Assembly (NCBI RefSeq): GCF_001905905.1
Contig: NZ_LIVT01000001.1
Location: 1 to 64,000, forward strand
Direction of reading: 5' to 3'
Length of the DNA stretch: 64,000 bases
Origin: Streptomyces sp. CB02366
GTDB lineage: Bacteria; Actinomycetota; Actinomycetes; Streptomycetales; Streptomycetaceae
Shown: one piece after another, positions 42,460 to 52,516 of the stretch
Numbering within the stretch: the first letter of the stretch is position 1
Layout of the letters: each line of letters opens with the position of its first letter
Position numbers and translations under genes: made by a program
Notes under the pieces: model-generated
The model's database searches: none
What the model saw: the letters and a program-made list of their open reading frames with translations, nothing else
Told to the model about the DNA's origin: nothing

Positions 42460-43881
42460 ATGTCGGAGGCTGCATCCAGTCACGTCGCCCTGGCGAAGAA
42501 CACGAGGAACAGCGCAACGACCGGAAGTACGGCGGACGGGGATCTGCTCCCCTCCCTCGCCCCCCTGCTCCACGCCTGGCTGCCCCGGCAGCGGTGGTTC
42601 GCCGGCAAGGGCCGGCCGGTCACCGGCTTCTCGCTGGTCTCGGCCACCGAGATGCTGCCCCTGGACGGCTCGGCGGGGCCGGGGCTCCTGCATCTGCTGC
42701 TGCGGGCCGAGCAGTCCTGCCGGGACAGCGGGCCGGCCGAGGACTGCTACCAACTCCTGCTCGGCGTAAGGACATCGCTGCCTCCGATGCTCGCGGACGC
42801 GTTGATCGGCCGGGTGGAGCGGGGCCCGCTCGCCGGACGGACCGTCTACGACGCGCTGCACGATCCGCGGCTGGCCGGCCTGCTGCTGGAACGTCTCCGC
42901 AGACCCGGGAACCTCGGTTCGCTGCGCTTCGAGCGGACCGCCCCGCTCCCGGACGGCCTGGCGCCCCGGGTGCTGGACGCCGAGCAGTCCAACTCCTCGC
43001 TCGTCTACGGGGACGCGTACATCTTCAAGATCTTCCGGCGCGTCTTCCCGGGCACCAACCCGGACCTGGAGCTGCCGCTCGCGCTGGCCCGCCAGGGGTG
43101 CCTGCGGGTGCCGGCCCCGGTCGCCTGGTTCGAGGCGCCGGAACCCGAACCGCTCACCCTCGGCGTCCTCCAGCCCTTCCTGCACGGGGCCCGCGACGGG
43201 TGGCAGCTCGCCCTGGCCGCGCTGGCGGCGGGCCGTGACTTCCTGCCCGAGGCACGGGCGCTGGGCCGGGCCACCGCCGAGGTGCACACGGCGCTCGCCG
43301 CCGCGCTGCCCGCCCCGGCGCTGCGCGGCACCCAGACCCGGCAGCTCGTCGCGGAGATGACCCGGCGGCTGGAGGCGGCCGTACGGGCGGTCCCGGCGCT
43401 GGCGCCGTACGCCCCGGGGCTGCGCGCCGCGTTCGACGCGGTGACCGACCTCGGGGTCCGGGGCAGCGGCTGGGCCCAGCAGCGGGTGCACGGCGATCTC
43501 CACCTGGGCCAGACGCTGCGCTCGTCGGACGGCTTCTGGTCGCTGATCGACTTCGAGGGCGAACCGGCCCGCCCGCTGTCCGAGCGCCGCAGCCCCGCTC
43601 CCCCGGTGCGCGATGTGGCGGGCATGCTGCGGTCGTTCGACTACGCGGCCCGCTCGCACCGTCCGTGGAACCCGGAGTGGGCGGCCCGCTGCCGCGCCGC
43701 CTACTGCGAGGGTTACGCGCAGGCGTCGGGCACCGATCCGCGGGGCGAGCCGGAGCTGCTGCGCGCCCACGAGACGGACAAGGCCGTGTACGAGGTGCTG
43801 TACGAGGCCCGGCACCGCCCCGACTGGCTGCCGGTCCCGATGGCGGCCATCCAACGGCTGGCCCGCTCCGCCGCCGCCTGA
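42460..43881 (+). CDS. mak: Maltokinase (Pep2/Mak)
   Basis: ATG at 42460 with GGGGAAAGGA nine bases upstream; 473 residues. An N-terminal cap ([20 protein letters not shown], then [10 protein letters not shown]) is followed by a kinase fold. The lobe motif [20 protein letters not shown] includes the ATP-binding Lys. The catalytic loop is [12 protein letters not shown] and the metal-binding segment [15 protein letters not shown], characteristic of maltokinases. It phosphorylates maltose with ATP to maltose 1-phosphate, the GlgE donor. It stands between treS and glgB, 53 bases before glgB. Confidence 0.95.
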   Translation: MSEAASSHVALAKNTRNSATTGSTADGDLLPSLAPLLHAWLPRQRWFAGKGRPVTGFSLVSATEMLPLDGSAGPGLLHLLLRAEQSCRDSGPAEDCYQLLLGVRTSLPPMLADALIGRVERGPLAGRTVYDALHDPRLAGLLLERLRRPGNLGSLRFERTAPLPDGLAPRVLDAEQSNSSLVYGDAYIFKIFRRVFPGTNPDLELPLALARQGCLRVPAPVAWFEAPEPEPLTLGVLQPFLHGARDGWQLALAALAAGRDFLPEARALGRATAEVHTALAAALPAPALRGTQTRQLVAEMTRRLEAAVRAVPALAPYAPGLRAAFDAVTDLGVRGSGWAQQRVHGDLHLGQTLRSSDGFWSLIDFEGEPARPLSERRSPAPPVRDVAGMLRSFDYAARSHRPWNPEWAARCRAAYCEGYAQASGTDPRGEPELLRAHETDKAVYEVLYEARHRPDWLPVPMAAIQRLARSAAA

Positions 43882-43934
43882 GCCGCCCCTCTCTCCCCCT
43901 CTTCTCCCCTTCACTCTCCGAGGAGGCAGTCCCT

Positions 43935-46415
43935 GTGACCGCCCGCAAGCCGTCCCGCAAGGCCCCCCGCAAGACCACTCGGATTCCGGCCGAACCCCCC
44001 GCCGGGGCGCCGGCCGCCGAGACCACCGCCGAGACCCCAGCGACCGCCCCGGCCCGGGACTCCGCCGAAGCCGCCGCCCCGGCCGAGGTCTCCGCCGCCG
44101 CGTCCGCCCGGGCGTCGTCGGCCCCGGCGCCCGCGGCCACCGCGACCGCCACCGGGCCGGCCCCCGCCGAGCGCGCGCGGGCCGGGCGGGCGGAGGCCGG
44201 CCCGCCGCGTCCCCGGCAGGCCGCCGACCGCCAGGGCGCCCGCCCCGCCCCGGCCCTGGACACCGCCGACCGGGGGCGGCTGCTGGCCGGCGACCACCAC
44301 GCGCCCCACGACGTGCTCGGCGCGCATCCGATCCCGGGCGGGGTGCTGGTACGGGCACTGCGGCCGTTCGCCCGTTCCGTCACCGTGCTGGCGACCGGGC
44401 TGCGGGCCGAACTGCACGACGACGGCGACGGGTTCTTCTCCGGTGTGCTGCCGGTACCGGAGATCCCCGCCTACCGGCTGGAGGTGGCGTACGACGCCGA
44501 CACCGTCGAGGTCGAGGACCCGTACCGCTTCTGGCCCGCCATCGGCGAGCTGGACCTGCACCTGATCGGCGAGGGACGCCACGAGGAGCTGTGGAAGGCG
44601 CTCGGCGCGGTGCCGATGGTCCACCAGGGGGTGGCCGGAACCCGGTTCACCGTCTGGGCCCCGAACGCGCGCGGTGTGCGGGTGACCGGCGACTTCACCT
44701 ACTGGGACGGCACGGGGACGCCGATGCGCTCGCTCGGCTCGACCGGGGTGTGGGAGCTGTTCCTGCCCGGGGTCGGGGAGGGCGCGCTGTACAAGTACGA
44801 CATCTGCCGCCCGGACGGTTCGCACACGGTCCGGGCCGACCCGATGGCCCGGCGCACCGAGGTGCCGCCAGCGACCGCGTCCGTCGTCACCGCCTCGCAC
44901 CACGTGTGGCAGGACGCGGACTGGATGGCGCACCGGGGCGACCGTCCGGTCCACGAGGCCCCGTTCTCGGTGTACGAGGTCCATCTGGCCTCCTGGCGGC
45001 CCGGGTTGACGTACCAACAGCTCGCCGAGCAACTTCCGGCGTACGTCAAGGAGCTGGGCTTCACGCACGTCGAGCTGATGCCGGTCTCGGAGCACCCCTT
45101 CGGCGGTTCCTGGGGCTACCAGGTCACCGGGTTCTACGCGCCGACCTCGCGGATGGGCACACCGGACGACTTCCGCTGCCTGGTGGACGCGCTGCACCGG
45201 GCCGGGATCGGCGTCATCATGGACTGGGTTCCGGCCCATTTCCCCCGCGACGACTGGGCGTTGGCCGAGTTCGACGGACGCCCGCTGTACGAGCACCCCG
45301 ACCCGCGGCGCGCCGCCCACCCGGACTGGGGCACGCTGGAGTTCGACTACGGCCGCACCGAGGTCCGCAACTTCCTGGTCGCCAACGCCACGTACTGGTG
45401 CGAGGAGTTCCACATCGACGGGCTCCGGGTCGACGCGGTGGCCTCGATGCTCTACCTCGACTACTCGCGCGAGGACGGCCAGTGGTCGCCCAACGAGTTC
45501 GGCGGGCGGGAGAACCTGGACGCCGTCGCCTTCCTCCAGGAGATGAACGCGACCGTCTACCGCCGCAACCCCGGCGTCGTCACCATCGCCGAGGAGTCCA
45601 CCGCCTGGGACGGCGTGACCCGGCCCACCGACAGCGGGGGCCTGGGCTTCGGGCTGAAGTGGAACATGGGCTGGATGCACGACTCCCTCCAGTACATGGC
45701 GAAGGAGCCGGTCCACCGCAAGTACCACCACAACGAGATGACGTTCTCGATGGTGTACGCCTACAGCGAGAACTACGTGCTGCCGATCTCGCACGACGAG
45801 GTGGTGCACGGCAAGCAGGCGCTGGTGTCGAAGATGCCCGGCGACTGGTGGCAGCGGCGAGCCAACCACCGCGCCTACCTGGGCTTCATGTGGGCCCACC
45901 CCGGCAAGCAACTCCTTTTCATGGGGCAGGAGTTCGCGCAGGGCGCGGAGTGGTCCGAGGGGCACGGCCCGGACTGGTGGCTGCTGGACCCGTCGTACGG
46001 GGCGTCCGCCGAACACCGCGGGGTGCGGACCCTGGTCGGCGACCTGAACGCGGTGTACGGGGCGGTGCCCGCCCTGTGGCAGCGCGACACCGTGCCGGAG
46101 GGGTTCGGCTGGGTGGACGGCGGCGCGGCCGAGGACAACGTGTTCGCGTTCCTGCGGTACGACGCGGACGGCTCCCCGCTGCTCGCGGTCTCGCACTTCT
46201 CCCCCGCGGTCCGCACCGACTACCGCCTCGGGGTGCCGGAGACCGGGGCGGAGGGCTGGGTGGAGGTCCTGAACACCGACGCGGCCCGGTACGGCGGCAG
46301 CGACGTGCGCAACGAGGAGCCGGTGAAGGCGGAGGCGGTGCCGGCGCACGGGCGGCCCTCCAGCATCTCGCTGACGCTGCCGCCGCTGGCGACGGTGTGG
46401 CTGCGCCCGGCGTAG
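43935..46415 (+). CDS. glgB: 1,4-alpha-glucan branching enzyme GlgB
   Basis: GTG at 43935 with AGGAGG upstream; 826 residues. The first 95 residues are an Ala/Pro/Thr/Arg-rich extension not found in enteric GlgB. Two CBM48-like N-domains come next ([13 protein letters not shown], then [20 protein letters not shown]). The GH13_9 barrel follows: [54 protein letters not shown] (nucleophile Asp), [14 protein letters not shown] (acid Glu) and [15 protein letters not shown]. It makes alpha-1,6 branches in the GlgE-derived glucan. It is the last gene of the cluster and is followed by a long terminator. Confidence 0.96.
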   Translation: MTARKPSRKAPRKTTRIPAEPPAGAPAAETTAETPATAPARDSAEAAAPAEVSAAASARASSAPAPAATATATGPAPAERARAGRAEAGPPRPRQAADRQGARPAPALDTADRGRLLAGDHHAPHDVLGAHPIPGGVLVRALRPFARSVTVLATGLRAELHDDGDGFFSGVLPVPEIPAYRLEVAYDADTVEVEDPYRFWPAIGELDLHLIGEGRHEELWKALGAVPMVHQGVAGTRFTVWAPNARGVRVTGDFTYWDGTGTPMRSLGSTGVWELFLPGVGEGALYKYDICRPDGSHTVRADPMARRTEVPPATASVVTASHHVWQDADWMAHRGDRPVHEAPFSVYEVHLASWRPGLTYQQLAEQLPAYVKELGFTHVELMPVSEHPFGGSWGYQVTGFYAPTSRMGTPDDFRCLVDALHRAGIGVIMDWVPAHFPRDDWALAEFDGRPLYEHPDPRRAAHPDWGTLEFDYGRTEVRNFLVANATYWCEEFHIDGLRVDAVASMLYLDYSREDGQWSPNEFGGRENLDAVAFLQEMNATVYRRNPGVVTIAEESTAWDGVTRPTDSGGLGFGLKWNMGWMHDSLQYMAKEPVHRKYHHNEMTFSMVYAYSENYVLPISHDEVVHGKQALVSKMPGDWWQRRANHRAYLGFMWAHPGKQLLFMGQEFAQGAEWSEGHGPDWWLLDPSYGASAEHRGVRTLVGDLNAVYGAVPALWQRDTVPEGFGWVDGGAAEDNVFAFLRYDADGSPLLAVSHFSPAVRTDYRLGVPETGAEGWVEVLNTDAARYGGSDVRNEEPVKAEAVPAHGRPSSISLTLPPLATVWLRPA

Positions 46416-46437
46416 CCCGCCCGGGGTGAACGGTCCG

Positions 46438-46477
46438 GGGCCCGCACCGCGTCGGTGACGACGCGGTGCGGGCCCCT
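46438..46477. terminator. Bidirectional hairpin after glgB
   Basis: Perfect 17-bp stem GGGGCCCGCACCGCGTC / GACGCGGTGCGGGCCCC with a 6-base loop, between glgB and the convergent reductase. Confidence 0.88.
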
Positions 46478-46493
46478 CCCCCGTGGCGGCGGG

Positions 46494-47390
46494 TCAGTGA
46501 CCGGCGGCGATCACCTCGACGATGCTCGACCAGGACTCCCCGCCGTGGCCCCGGGCGATCGCCCGGTCGGTGACGGACTTGAGCCCGGCGAGCTGGGAGA
46601 CGTCCAGGCCCCGGTCCTTCGCGGTGTGCAGGATGTGGTCGACACTGGCCGCCATCATCCCGAGGTTCGCACCCTGGCCCGTGTACGTACGGGTGTCGAT
46701 GTCAGTGGCGGTGTAGGCCGCGATCGGCGGCAGGATGTTCGCGATGGTGGCGAGGTACGGGGCCAGCGACGCGCCGTCGATGCCCTCCGCCCGGGCCAGC
46801 GCGAAGGCGTGGACGAGGCCGCCCATGGCTCCGTAGAAGAAGTCGAGCATCGCCATGTCGTAGGCGGCGGCGAGTCCGTGGTCCTCGCCGAGGAAGGTGG
46901 CGGGCGCGCCGAGCGCCTTGAGGGTGGCCTCGTGGGCGGTGAAGGCGGCCCGGTCCCCGGAGTGGAAGATCAGCGCCTCGGCCGAGCCGACCACGTCGAC
47001 CGGCACCATGATCGCCCCGTCGAGGTAGGCCAGGGAGTGCTTCTCGGCCCAGGCGGCGGCCTGCCGCGAACGGGCCGGGGTGTCCGAGGTGAGGTTCACC
47101 AGGACCCGCCCCTTCAGGACCCCGGCCAGCGGCTCCAGGACCGCGTCGGACGCGTCGTAGTCGACGAGACAGACCACCACGAGCGCGCTCGCCCGGACGG
47201 CGTCCTCGGCGGACGCGGCCCGCACCGCCCCCAGGGCGACGACGTCCTCGCCCTTGCCGGGCGAGCGGTTCCAGACGGTGGTGGGGTGGCCGGCGGCCAG
47301 GAAGGCGCGGGCCAGGGAGCGCCCCATGTCGCCGAGGCCGAGGACGGTGACGGGGGTGGCGGGTGCGGTGGTCGTGTTCGCTTGCGTCAT
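46494..47390 (-). CDS. NAD(P)-dependent oxidoreductase of the imine reductase / 6PGDH-like type
   Basis: ATG at 47390 (MTQANTTTAPATPVTVLGLG), which opens on the Rossmann motif GLGDMG; an ATG at 47399 is the alternative. About 298 residues. NRSPGKGEDVV suggests NADPH preference. VNLTSDTPARSRQAAAWAEK and YLDGAIMVPVDVVGS are the family blocks of imine-reductase-like dehydrogenases, followed by a helical dimerisation domain (DMAMLDFFYGAMGGLVHAFA). The residue normally marking beta-hydroxyacid dehydrogenases (Lys) is absent. The natural substrate is unknown. Upstream, TTGACTGTCAGATACGTACT (about 47431) may be the promoter/operator region of a regulated gene. Confidence 0.85.
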   Translation of the reverse strand: MTQANTTTAPATPVTVLGLGDMGRSLARAFLAAGHPTTVWNRSPGKGEDVVALGAVRAASAEDAVRASALVVVCLVDYDASDAVLEPLAGVLKGRVLVNLTSDTPARSRQAAAWAEKHSLAYLDGAIMVPVDVVGSAEALIFHSGDRAAFTAHEATLKALGAPATFLGEDHGLAAAYDMAMLDFFYGAMGGLVHAFALARAEGIDGASLAPYLATIANILPPIAAYTATDIDTRTYTGQGANLGMMAASVDHILHTAKDRGLDVSQLAGLKSVTDRAIARGHGGESWSSIVEVIAAGH

Positions 47391-47562
47391 GGGGACCATG
47401 CTGGACGGGCGAACAGCGCCTGAACAGAACGCACTTGACTGTCAGATACGTACTTCCGGGAAAGGATGCAGGCCGGCGGCGGTCCCGCCCTCGGGGCGGG
47501 CGGGCCCGTCCCCGGAGTTGGCGTCCGGGCGGGACGGCGGACGTCGGCTCCGGGGATCGCGG

Positions 47563-48864
47563 TCAGTTCTCCCGGGAGGCGGACCGGCGGCGCACCGCCC
47601 AGACGATGCCGCCGCCCGCTGCCACCGCCGCGCCCGCCATGCCCACCAGCGGGAGGGTGGAGTCGGAACCGGTCGCGGCGAGGTTCCCGCCGGCCCCCGT
47701 CCGCGGGGTCGTGCCGACGGTCGTCGAGCCGCCCGTGGCGCCGGAGGAGCCGGAGCCCCCGGTGCTCGTACCGCCGGTGGAATCCGGGCCGCCGGTGGAC
47801 GGGGAGCCACCCGTGCCGCCGGTCGAGCCGGCGGAACCGGAGGAACCTGAGGAACCTGTCGAGCCGGAGGCGTCCGAGCCCTTGCCCGTCTCGACCACGA
47901 TCTGCGCGGTGTCGTTGGCCGGGTTCCGGTCGAAGGGGCGCTCCTGTCCGGTGAGGGAGACCTCGCCGGTGGTGCGGCCGACCGCCTTGTCGATCCGCAG
48001 GACGAAGGGGTAGCTCTCGCCGCCGTCCACGTCGACCCAGGACTGGGAGGTACCGCAGCGGTAGTGGGTCTTGGTGACGGCGTCGCAGTAGCCGTGCGCC
48101 TTGACGACGGAAGTGCCCTTCGGGATGCGGACGTCGACGGTGGTGACGCTCTCGTCGCGCGTGCCCTGCACGCGGGCGGGGCCCTTGTTGGCGAACGTCA
48201 CCGTCGCGGTGACCTCGTCGCCCGCCGCGCCCTTCGCCTCCGCGCCGGTCAGGGCGAAGTCGGCGGTGTTGGCGGCGCTCACCCGGGCCTGGGCGACCGG
48301 CTCGCGGTGAGCGCGCCGGTCGGCGTCGGCGGCCGGAGCCCTCTCCTGGAGGGTGAGCGGGTCGCCGGTGCCCCGGACCGGCTCGCTGGAGCCGCCGTCG
48401 CCCGGGTCGGGCTCGTCGACGCCGATCGTCACCCGCAGCTCGTCGCGGAACGCTGTTCCGAGCGCCTTGATTGATACGGGCTTCGCCGTGCCGTAGACGA
48501 CGCCCGGCTTCAGCGGCTGCTCGATCCTGCAGGAGGCGACGTTCGACTCGGGCATCTCGTCGTAGGAGGAGACGGTGTAGTAGCTGCAGTTCTCGTGCGT
48601 CTCGTCCGCCTTCAGGCCGGGCGAGACGGCGTACGTCACCCAGACCGCGGGCACCTGCGCCGTCCCCTTGTTGAGGAAGGTGAGCGGCGTCGAGAACGAG
48701 CTTCCGGGCTGGACCCCCTCGACCGGCGCGATCGTCCCGGCCCCGAGGTCCGGCTCCGGTTCGTCGGCGAGCGCGGGCACGGCGCCCAGCGCCACCAGCG
48801 CGGCGGCGGCTACGGCGGCGGTTCCGCCGCGCAGGGTGCGGCTGCGGGAAGGGCGGATGCGCAT
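47563..48864 (-). CDS. Cell-wall-anchored secreted protein with LAXTG sorting signal
   Basis: Start at the ATG at 48864 (GAAGGA upstream); 433 residues. The signal peptide is RTLRGGTAAVAAAALVALGA with a PALA cleavage site. Two beta-sandwich (DUF11-like) regions follow (VEGVQPGSSFSTPLTFLNKG; GDEVTATVTFANKGPARVQG). Four cysteines, in two pairs, could form disulfides. A Gly/Ser/Thr-rich spacer of about 70 residues leads to the sorting signal LAATG, a hydrophobic helix (LPLVGMAGAAVAAGGGIVWA) and RRRSASREN. LAXTG is recognised by Streptomyces class E sortases, so the protein should be covalently wall-bound. Function unknown. Confidence 0.9.
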   Translation of the reverse strand: MRIRPSRSRTLRGGTAAVAAAALVALGAVPALADEPEPDLGAGTIAPVEGVQPGSSFSTPLTFLNKGTAQVPAVWVTYAVSPGLKADETHENCSYYTVSSYDEMPESNVASCRIEQPLKPGVVYGTAKPVSIKALGTAFRDELRVTIGVDEPDPGDGGSSEPVRGTGDPLTLQERAPAADADRRAHREPVAQARVSAANTADFALTGAEAKGAAGDEVTATVTFANKGPARVQGTRDESVTTVDVRIPKGTSVVKAHGYCDAVTKTHYRCGTSQSWVDVDGGESYPFVLRIDKAVGRTTGEVSLTGQERPFDRNPANDTAQIVVETGKGSDASGSTGSSGSSGSAGSTGGTGGSPSTGGPDSTGGTSTGGSGSSGATGGSTTVGTTPRTGAGGNLAATGSDSTLPLVGMAGAAVAAGGGIVWAVRRRSASREN

Positions 48865-48991
48865 GGGAGTCCTTCGGTCGTGGGGCTCGTGGTCGGACTG
48901 CGGTCCTTCACCTCTCCAGACAGGCGCGGGAGGAGGGGGGTTGCTCCGGCCGGCCCCGTCGTGACAGAACACGGACACGAGGGGCGGGGCC

Positions 48992-49080
48992 GGTGGCGGA
49001 TGCGGACGGGTCCGAATGCGAACGGGTCCGGTGGCGGATGCGGACGGGTCCGGTGGCGGACGGGTCCGGTGGCGGTCGGG
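48992..49080. repeat. Degenerate tandem repeats of GGTGGCGGATGCGGACGGGT type
   Basis: Five partial copies end in the shared block CGGACGGGTCCG or its variants (49003-49014, 49019-49030, 49041-49052, 49057-49068, and a final partial copy). Unit lengths alternate between about 22 and 16 bases. Confidence 0.6.
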
Positions 49081-49085
49081 GACGC

Positions 49086-49120
49086 AAGGACACCCGTACC
49101 GGGGGGGTACGGGTGTCCTT
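49086..49120. terminator. Hairpin downstream of dctA
   Basis: Perfect 15-bp stem AAGGACACCCGTACC / GGTACGGGTGTCCTT around GGGGG. A second hairpin, CCGCAGCGGC / GCCGCTGCGG at 49164-49193, lies closer to the dctA stop. Confidence 0.8.
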
Positions 49121-49163
49121 GGCGGGGTGCCGCGGCAGCCGGGGGAAGCCGCCGCGGCCGGGG

Positions 49164-49193
49164 CCGCAGCGGCGACGGGGGGAGCCGCTGCGG
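49164..49193. terminator. Second hairpin downstream of dctA
   Basis: Perfect 10-bp stem with a 10-base loop, 58 bases beyond the dctA stop. Confidence 0.65.
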
Positions 49194-49251
49194 CAAGGGG
49201 TTCGTCGCGGGGCCGGGGCCTCCGCGACCGGTGGGGACCGGTCGGGACCGG

Positions 49252-50616
49252 TCAGACTTTGGCGGGCTGCCCGGCGGACTCCCGCTGCTCGGGGACCTCG
49301 TCCGAGGGGGCCGGGCCGTGGCCGTCGTCCACCAGGGTCTTCTCGTCGAACGGGATCCGGCCCGCCAGCACCTCGCCCACCCGGTCCTTGTCGATCTCCT
49401 TGGTCCAGTGGCCGACCAGGACCGTGGCGACCGCGTTGCCCGCGAAGTTGGTCAGGGCGCGGGCCTCGCTCATGAAGCGGTCGATGCCGACGATCAGGCC
49501 GACGCCGTCGACCAGTTCGGGGCGGTGCGACTGGAGGCCGCCGGCCAGGGTCGCCAGGCCCGCGCCGGTCACGCCCGCCGCGCCCTTGGAGGCGATGACC
49601 ATGAAGACCAGCAGCGAGATCTGCTCGCCCGCGCTCAGCGGGTCGCCCATCGCGTTGGCGATGAACAGCGAGGACATCGTGAGGTAGATCGCGGTGCCGT
49701 CGAGGTTGAAGGAGTAGCCGGTCGGCACGGTGATGCCGACGACGGGCTTGCTGACGCCCATGTGCTCCATCTTCGCGATCAGCCGGGGCAGCGCCGACTC
49801 GGACGAGGATGTGGAGAGGATCAGCAGGAACTCGCGGCCCAGGTACTTCAGCAGCGCGAACAGGTTCACCCCGGCGACCAGGCGCAGGAGCGCGCCGAGC
49901 ACCACGAAGACGAACAGCGCGCAGGTGACGTAGAAGCCGATCATGATGATCGCCAGGGACTTCAGGGCGTCGAGGCCGGTCTCGCCGACCACCGCGGCGA
50001 TCGCGCCGAACGCGCCGACCGGGGCGGCCCACATGATCATGGCGAGGATGCGGAAGACGAGGCGCTGGATGTGGGTGATGCCGCGCAGGACCGGCTCGCC
50101 GGTCTTGCCCATCGCCTGGAGCGCGAAGCCCGCGAGGAGCGCGATGAGGAGGGTCTGGAGGACCTCGCCCTCCGTGAACGCGGAGACCATCGTGGTCGGG
50201 ATGATGCCGAGGAGGAAGTCCGCGGTGGACTCGCTCGCGCCCGACGCCTGCGCCTCGCCGGCGGCCCGCGCCTGCTCGGTGATGTGGAGGCTGGAGCCCG
50301 GCTCCAGGACGTTGCCGACCAGCAGGCCGATGGCGAGGGCGACGGTCGACATGACCAGGAAGTAGCCCAGCGCCAGTCCGCCGACCGCGCCGACCTTGGC
50401 GGCCTTGCGGACCGAGCCGACGCCCAGGACGATCGTGCAGAAGATGATCGGCGAGATCATCATCTTGATCAGGTTCACGAAGCCGGCCCCGATGGGCTTC
50501 AGTTCGACGGCCACCCCGGGGGCCGCGAAGCCCACCAGGATGCCGAGCGCCACGGCGGCGATCACGGCGATGTACAGGTAGTGGGTGCGGTCCCGTTTTT
50601 CGGCTGCCACAGCCAT
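49252..50616 (-). CDS. dctA: C4-dicarboxylate/proton (sodium) symporter DctA
   Basis: ATG at 50616 with GAGGAG upstream; 454 residues. It is a hydrophobic DAACS-family protein with eight helices and hairpin loops. The serine-rich re-entrant loop LSTSSSESALPRL and the NLDGTAIYLTMSSLFIANA helix are those of DctA. The KMMISPIIFCTIVLGVGS segment is also conserved. The C-terminal tail is acidic. It imports succinate, fumarate and malate. It is divergent from a CitA/DcuS-type sensor kinase gene, whose system very probably controls it. Confidence 0.93.
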   Translation of the reverse strand: MAVAAEKRDRTHYLYIAVIAAVALGILVGFAAPGVAVELKPIGAGFVNLIKMMISPIIFCTIVLGVGSVRKAAKVGAVGGLALGYFLVMSTVALAIGLLVGNVLEPGSSLHITEQARAAGEAQASGASESTADFLLGIIPTTMVSAFTEGEVLQTLLIALLAGFALQAMGKTGEPVLRGITHIQRLVFRILAMIMWAAPVGAFGAIAAVVGETGLDALKSLAIIMIGFYVTCALFVFVVLGALLRLVAGVNLFALLKYLGREFLLILSTSSSESALPRLIAKMEHMGVSKPVVGITVPTGYSFNLDGTAIYLTMSSLFIANAMGDPLSAGEQISLLVFMVIASKGAAGVTGAGLATLAGGLQSHRPELVDGVGLIVGIDRFMSEARALTNFAGNAVATVLVGHWTKEIDKDRVGEVLAGRIPFDEKTLVDDGHGPAPSDEVPEQRESAGQPAKV

Positions 50617-50773
50617 GGTGGGGCTCCTCGGCTCGGTCACGTCGCCCCCGTCCCTGGGGGCTTCGGTGACTATCCACCGCCCTGTGACCCCGGTCACCCT
50701 TGCGTTCATATCGTTCACAGTCGTTTTCCGGCCATTCGGAGGAGGTCCGGCCGGGCCAGGCAGACTGTGGGGC
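50617..50773. promoter_or_regulatory. Divergent dctA / sensor-kinase promoter region with palindrome
   Basis: 157 bases. GTGACC-CC-GGTCAC (50684-50697) is a perfect 6+6 palindrome in the middle. GGTCAC/GGTGAC half-sites recur near 50635 and 50665. It is a good candidate binding site for the response regulator encoded at 52513. Confidence 0.55.
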
Positions 50774-52516
50774 ATGCGTCTCCCCCGTACCCGCCCCCGG
50801 AGCCTGGCGGGCCAGCTCTTCGCCATGCAGGTCGTGCTCATCGCCGCCGTGGTGGCCGGATGCGCCGTCTTCGCGTACGCCTCCGGAAGCGCGCAGGCCG
50901 AGGAGACGGCCGCCCGCCAGGTGCGGGTGGCGGCCCTCGCCGTGGCCGATTCCCCCTCCGTACGGGAGGCGATCCGTACCCCGGACCCGTCCGCCGTACT
51001 CCAGCCGTACGCGGAGCGGGTGCGCGAGGACACCGGCATCGCCTTCGTCACGATCATGGACCCGCGGCGGGTGCGCTGGACGCACCCGGACACCGCGCGG
51101 ATCGGGGACACGTTCCTCGGCAACACCGCGCGGGCCCTGCGCGGGGAGACCTTCACCGAGACGTACACCGGCACGCTGGGCCCCTCGATACGGGTGGTCA
51201 CCCCGATCTTCGACCGGGGGCGGATCGTCGGGCTGGTCAGCGCGGGCATCACCGTGGACCGGGTCTCCTCGCAGGTGCGGGAGCAGCTGGGCGCCCTCGC
51301 ACTGGCGGCGGGCGGGGCGCTGGCGCTCGGCGGGCTCGGCACGTACGTGATCAACGCCCGGCTGCGGCGGCACACCCACGGGATGAACGCGGCCGAGCTG
51401 AGCCGGTTGCACGACTACCACCAGGCCACCCTGCACGCGGTGCGCGAGGGGCTGCTGATGCTGGACGGGCGCCGGCGGATCGCGCTGATCAACGACGCCG
51501 GGCGGGAGCTGCTGGGTCTGGGACCGGATGCCGGGGCGGTCGGCCGCAGGGTCGACGAGCTGGCCCTGCCCGCGCCGCTGACCGGGGCGCTGCTGGCGTC
51601 GGAGGCGCGGGTGGACGAGCTGCACCTGACGGCGGAGCGGGTGATCGTGCTCAACACCCGCCCGGTGGTGGGCGGGGAGCGGCGGGGCACGGTGGTGACG
51701 CTGCGGGACCACACCGAGCTCCAGGCGCTCTCCGGCGAGCTGGACTCGGAGCGCGGGTTCACGCAGGCGCTGCGCTCGCAGGCCCACGAGGCCGCGAACC
51801 GGCTGCACACCGTGGTCTCGCTGATCGAGCTGGGCCGGGTGGAGGAGGCCGTGGAGTTCGCGACGGCCGAGCTGGAGCTGGCGCAGGTGCTGACCGACCG
51901 GGTGGTGGGGGCGGTGGAGGAGCCGGTGCTGGCCGCGCTGCTGCTCGGCAAGGCGGCCCAGGGACACGAGCGGGGGGTGGAGCTGGTGCTCGCGGAGGAC
52001 AGCCTGATCGACGACGGGGCGCTGCCGCCGTCGCTGGCCCCCCGGGACCTGGTGACGATTCTGGGCAACCTGATCGACAACGCGGTGGACGCCGCGTCGG
52101 AGGGCTTCGAGGGCACGGAGGGGGCGGCGGCGACCGCACCCCGGGCAGCCGGGGGCGCGGCCGGACGGGCGCGGGTGACGGTGACCGCGCTGGCGGACGA
52201 GCGGGAGCTGCTGCTGCGGGTGGCGGACACCGGGGCGGGCATCGACCCGGAGGCGGCGGACGAGGTGTTCCGTCGCGGCTGGTCGACGCACGGGGCGGGG
52301 CGCGGCCTCGGCCTGGCGCTGGTCCGGCAGGCGGCGCACCGCAACGGGGGCACGGTGGAGCTGGACACGGGTCCGGACGGCGGCGCGCGGTTCACCGTAC
52401 GGCTGCCGCTCGGGGACCGTGCGGCGGGACCGCGGCCGGGGGGCGGGCACGGGCACGGAGCCGCGTCCGCCCCGGGGGCCGGGGCCGTGGCGGCGTCCGA
52501 GGGGGTCACGGCGTGA
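50774..52516 (+). CDS. CitA/DcuS-type sensor histidine kinase
   Basis: The ATG at 50774 opens a transmembrane helix (LFAMQVVLIAAVVAGCAVFA); 580 residues. Next come an extracytoplasmic PAS/PDC-like sensor (about 45-180, DTGIAFVTIMDPRRVRWTHP), a second helix, and a cytoplasmic PAS (215-330, LHAVREGLLMLDGRRRIALI). The H-box is QAHEAANRLHTVVSLIELG, and the ATPase has TILGNLIDNAVDAA, ADTGAGIDPEAADEVF and GRGLGLALVRQ. An Ala/Gly-rich insert follows the N-box. It probably senses extracellular C4-dicarboxylates or citrate. Its stop overlaps the regulator start by 4 bases (GTGA). Confidence 0.93.
   Translation: MRLPRTRPRSLAGQLFAMQVVLIAAVVAGCAVFAYASGSAQAEETAARQVRVAALAVADSPSVREAIRTPDPSAVLQPYAERVREDTGIAFVTIMDPRRVRWTHPDTARIGDTFLGNTARALRGETFTETYTGTLGPSIRVVTPIFDRGRIVGLVSAGITVDRVSSQVREQLGALALAAGGALALGGLGTYVINARLRRHTHGMNAAELSRLHDYHQATLHAVREGLLMLDGRRRIALINDAGRELLGLGPDAGAVGRRVDELALPAPLTGALLASEARVDELHLTAERVIVLNTRPVVGGERRGTVVTLRDHTELQALSGELDSERGFTQALRSQAHEAANRLHTVVSLIELGRVEEAVEFATAELELAQVLTDRVVGAVEEPVLAALLLGKAAQGHERGVELVLAEDSLIDDGALPPSLAPRDLVTILGNLIDNAVDAASEGFEGTEGAAATAPRAAGGAAGRARVTVTALADERELLLRVADTGAGIDPEAADEVFRRGWSTHGAGRGLGLALVRQAAHRNGGTVELDTGPDGGARFTVRLPLGDRAAGPRPGGGHGHGAASAPGAGAVAASEGVTA

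Larger units (their letters stand above)
48865..49251. other. 387-bp intergenic region with direct repeats and terminators
   Basis: It lies between the start of the wall protein and the end of dctA (both on the minus strand). It contains tandem degenerate repeats (48992-49080) and two hairpins (49086-49120 and 49164-49193). No gene. Confidence 0.6.

Noticed and set aside
48908-52456. Very long minus-strand frame across dctA and the sensor kinase gene
   Set aside because: Pro/Arg/Gln-rich shadow sequence. The real genes in other frames explain the region fully.
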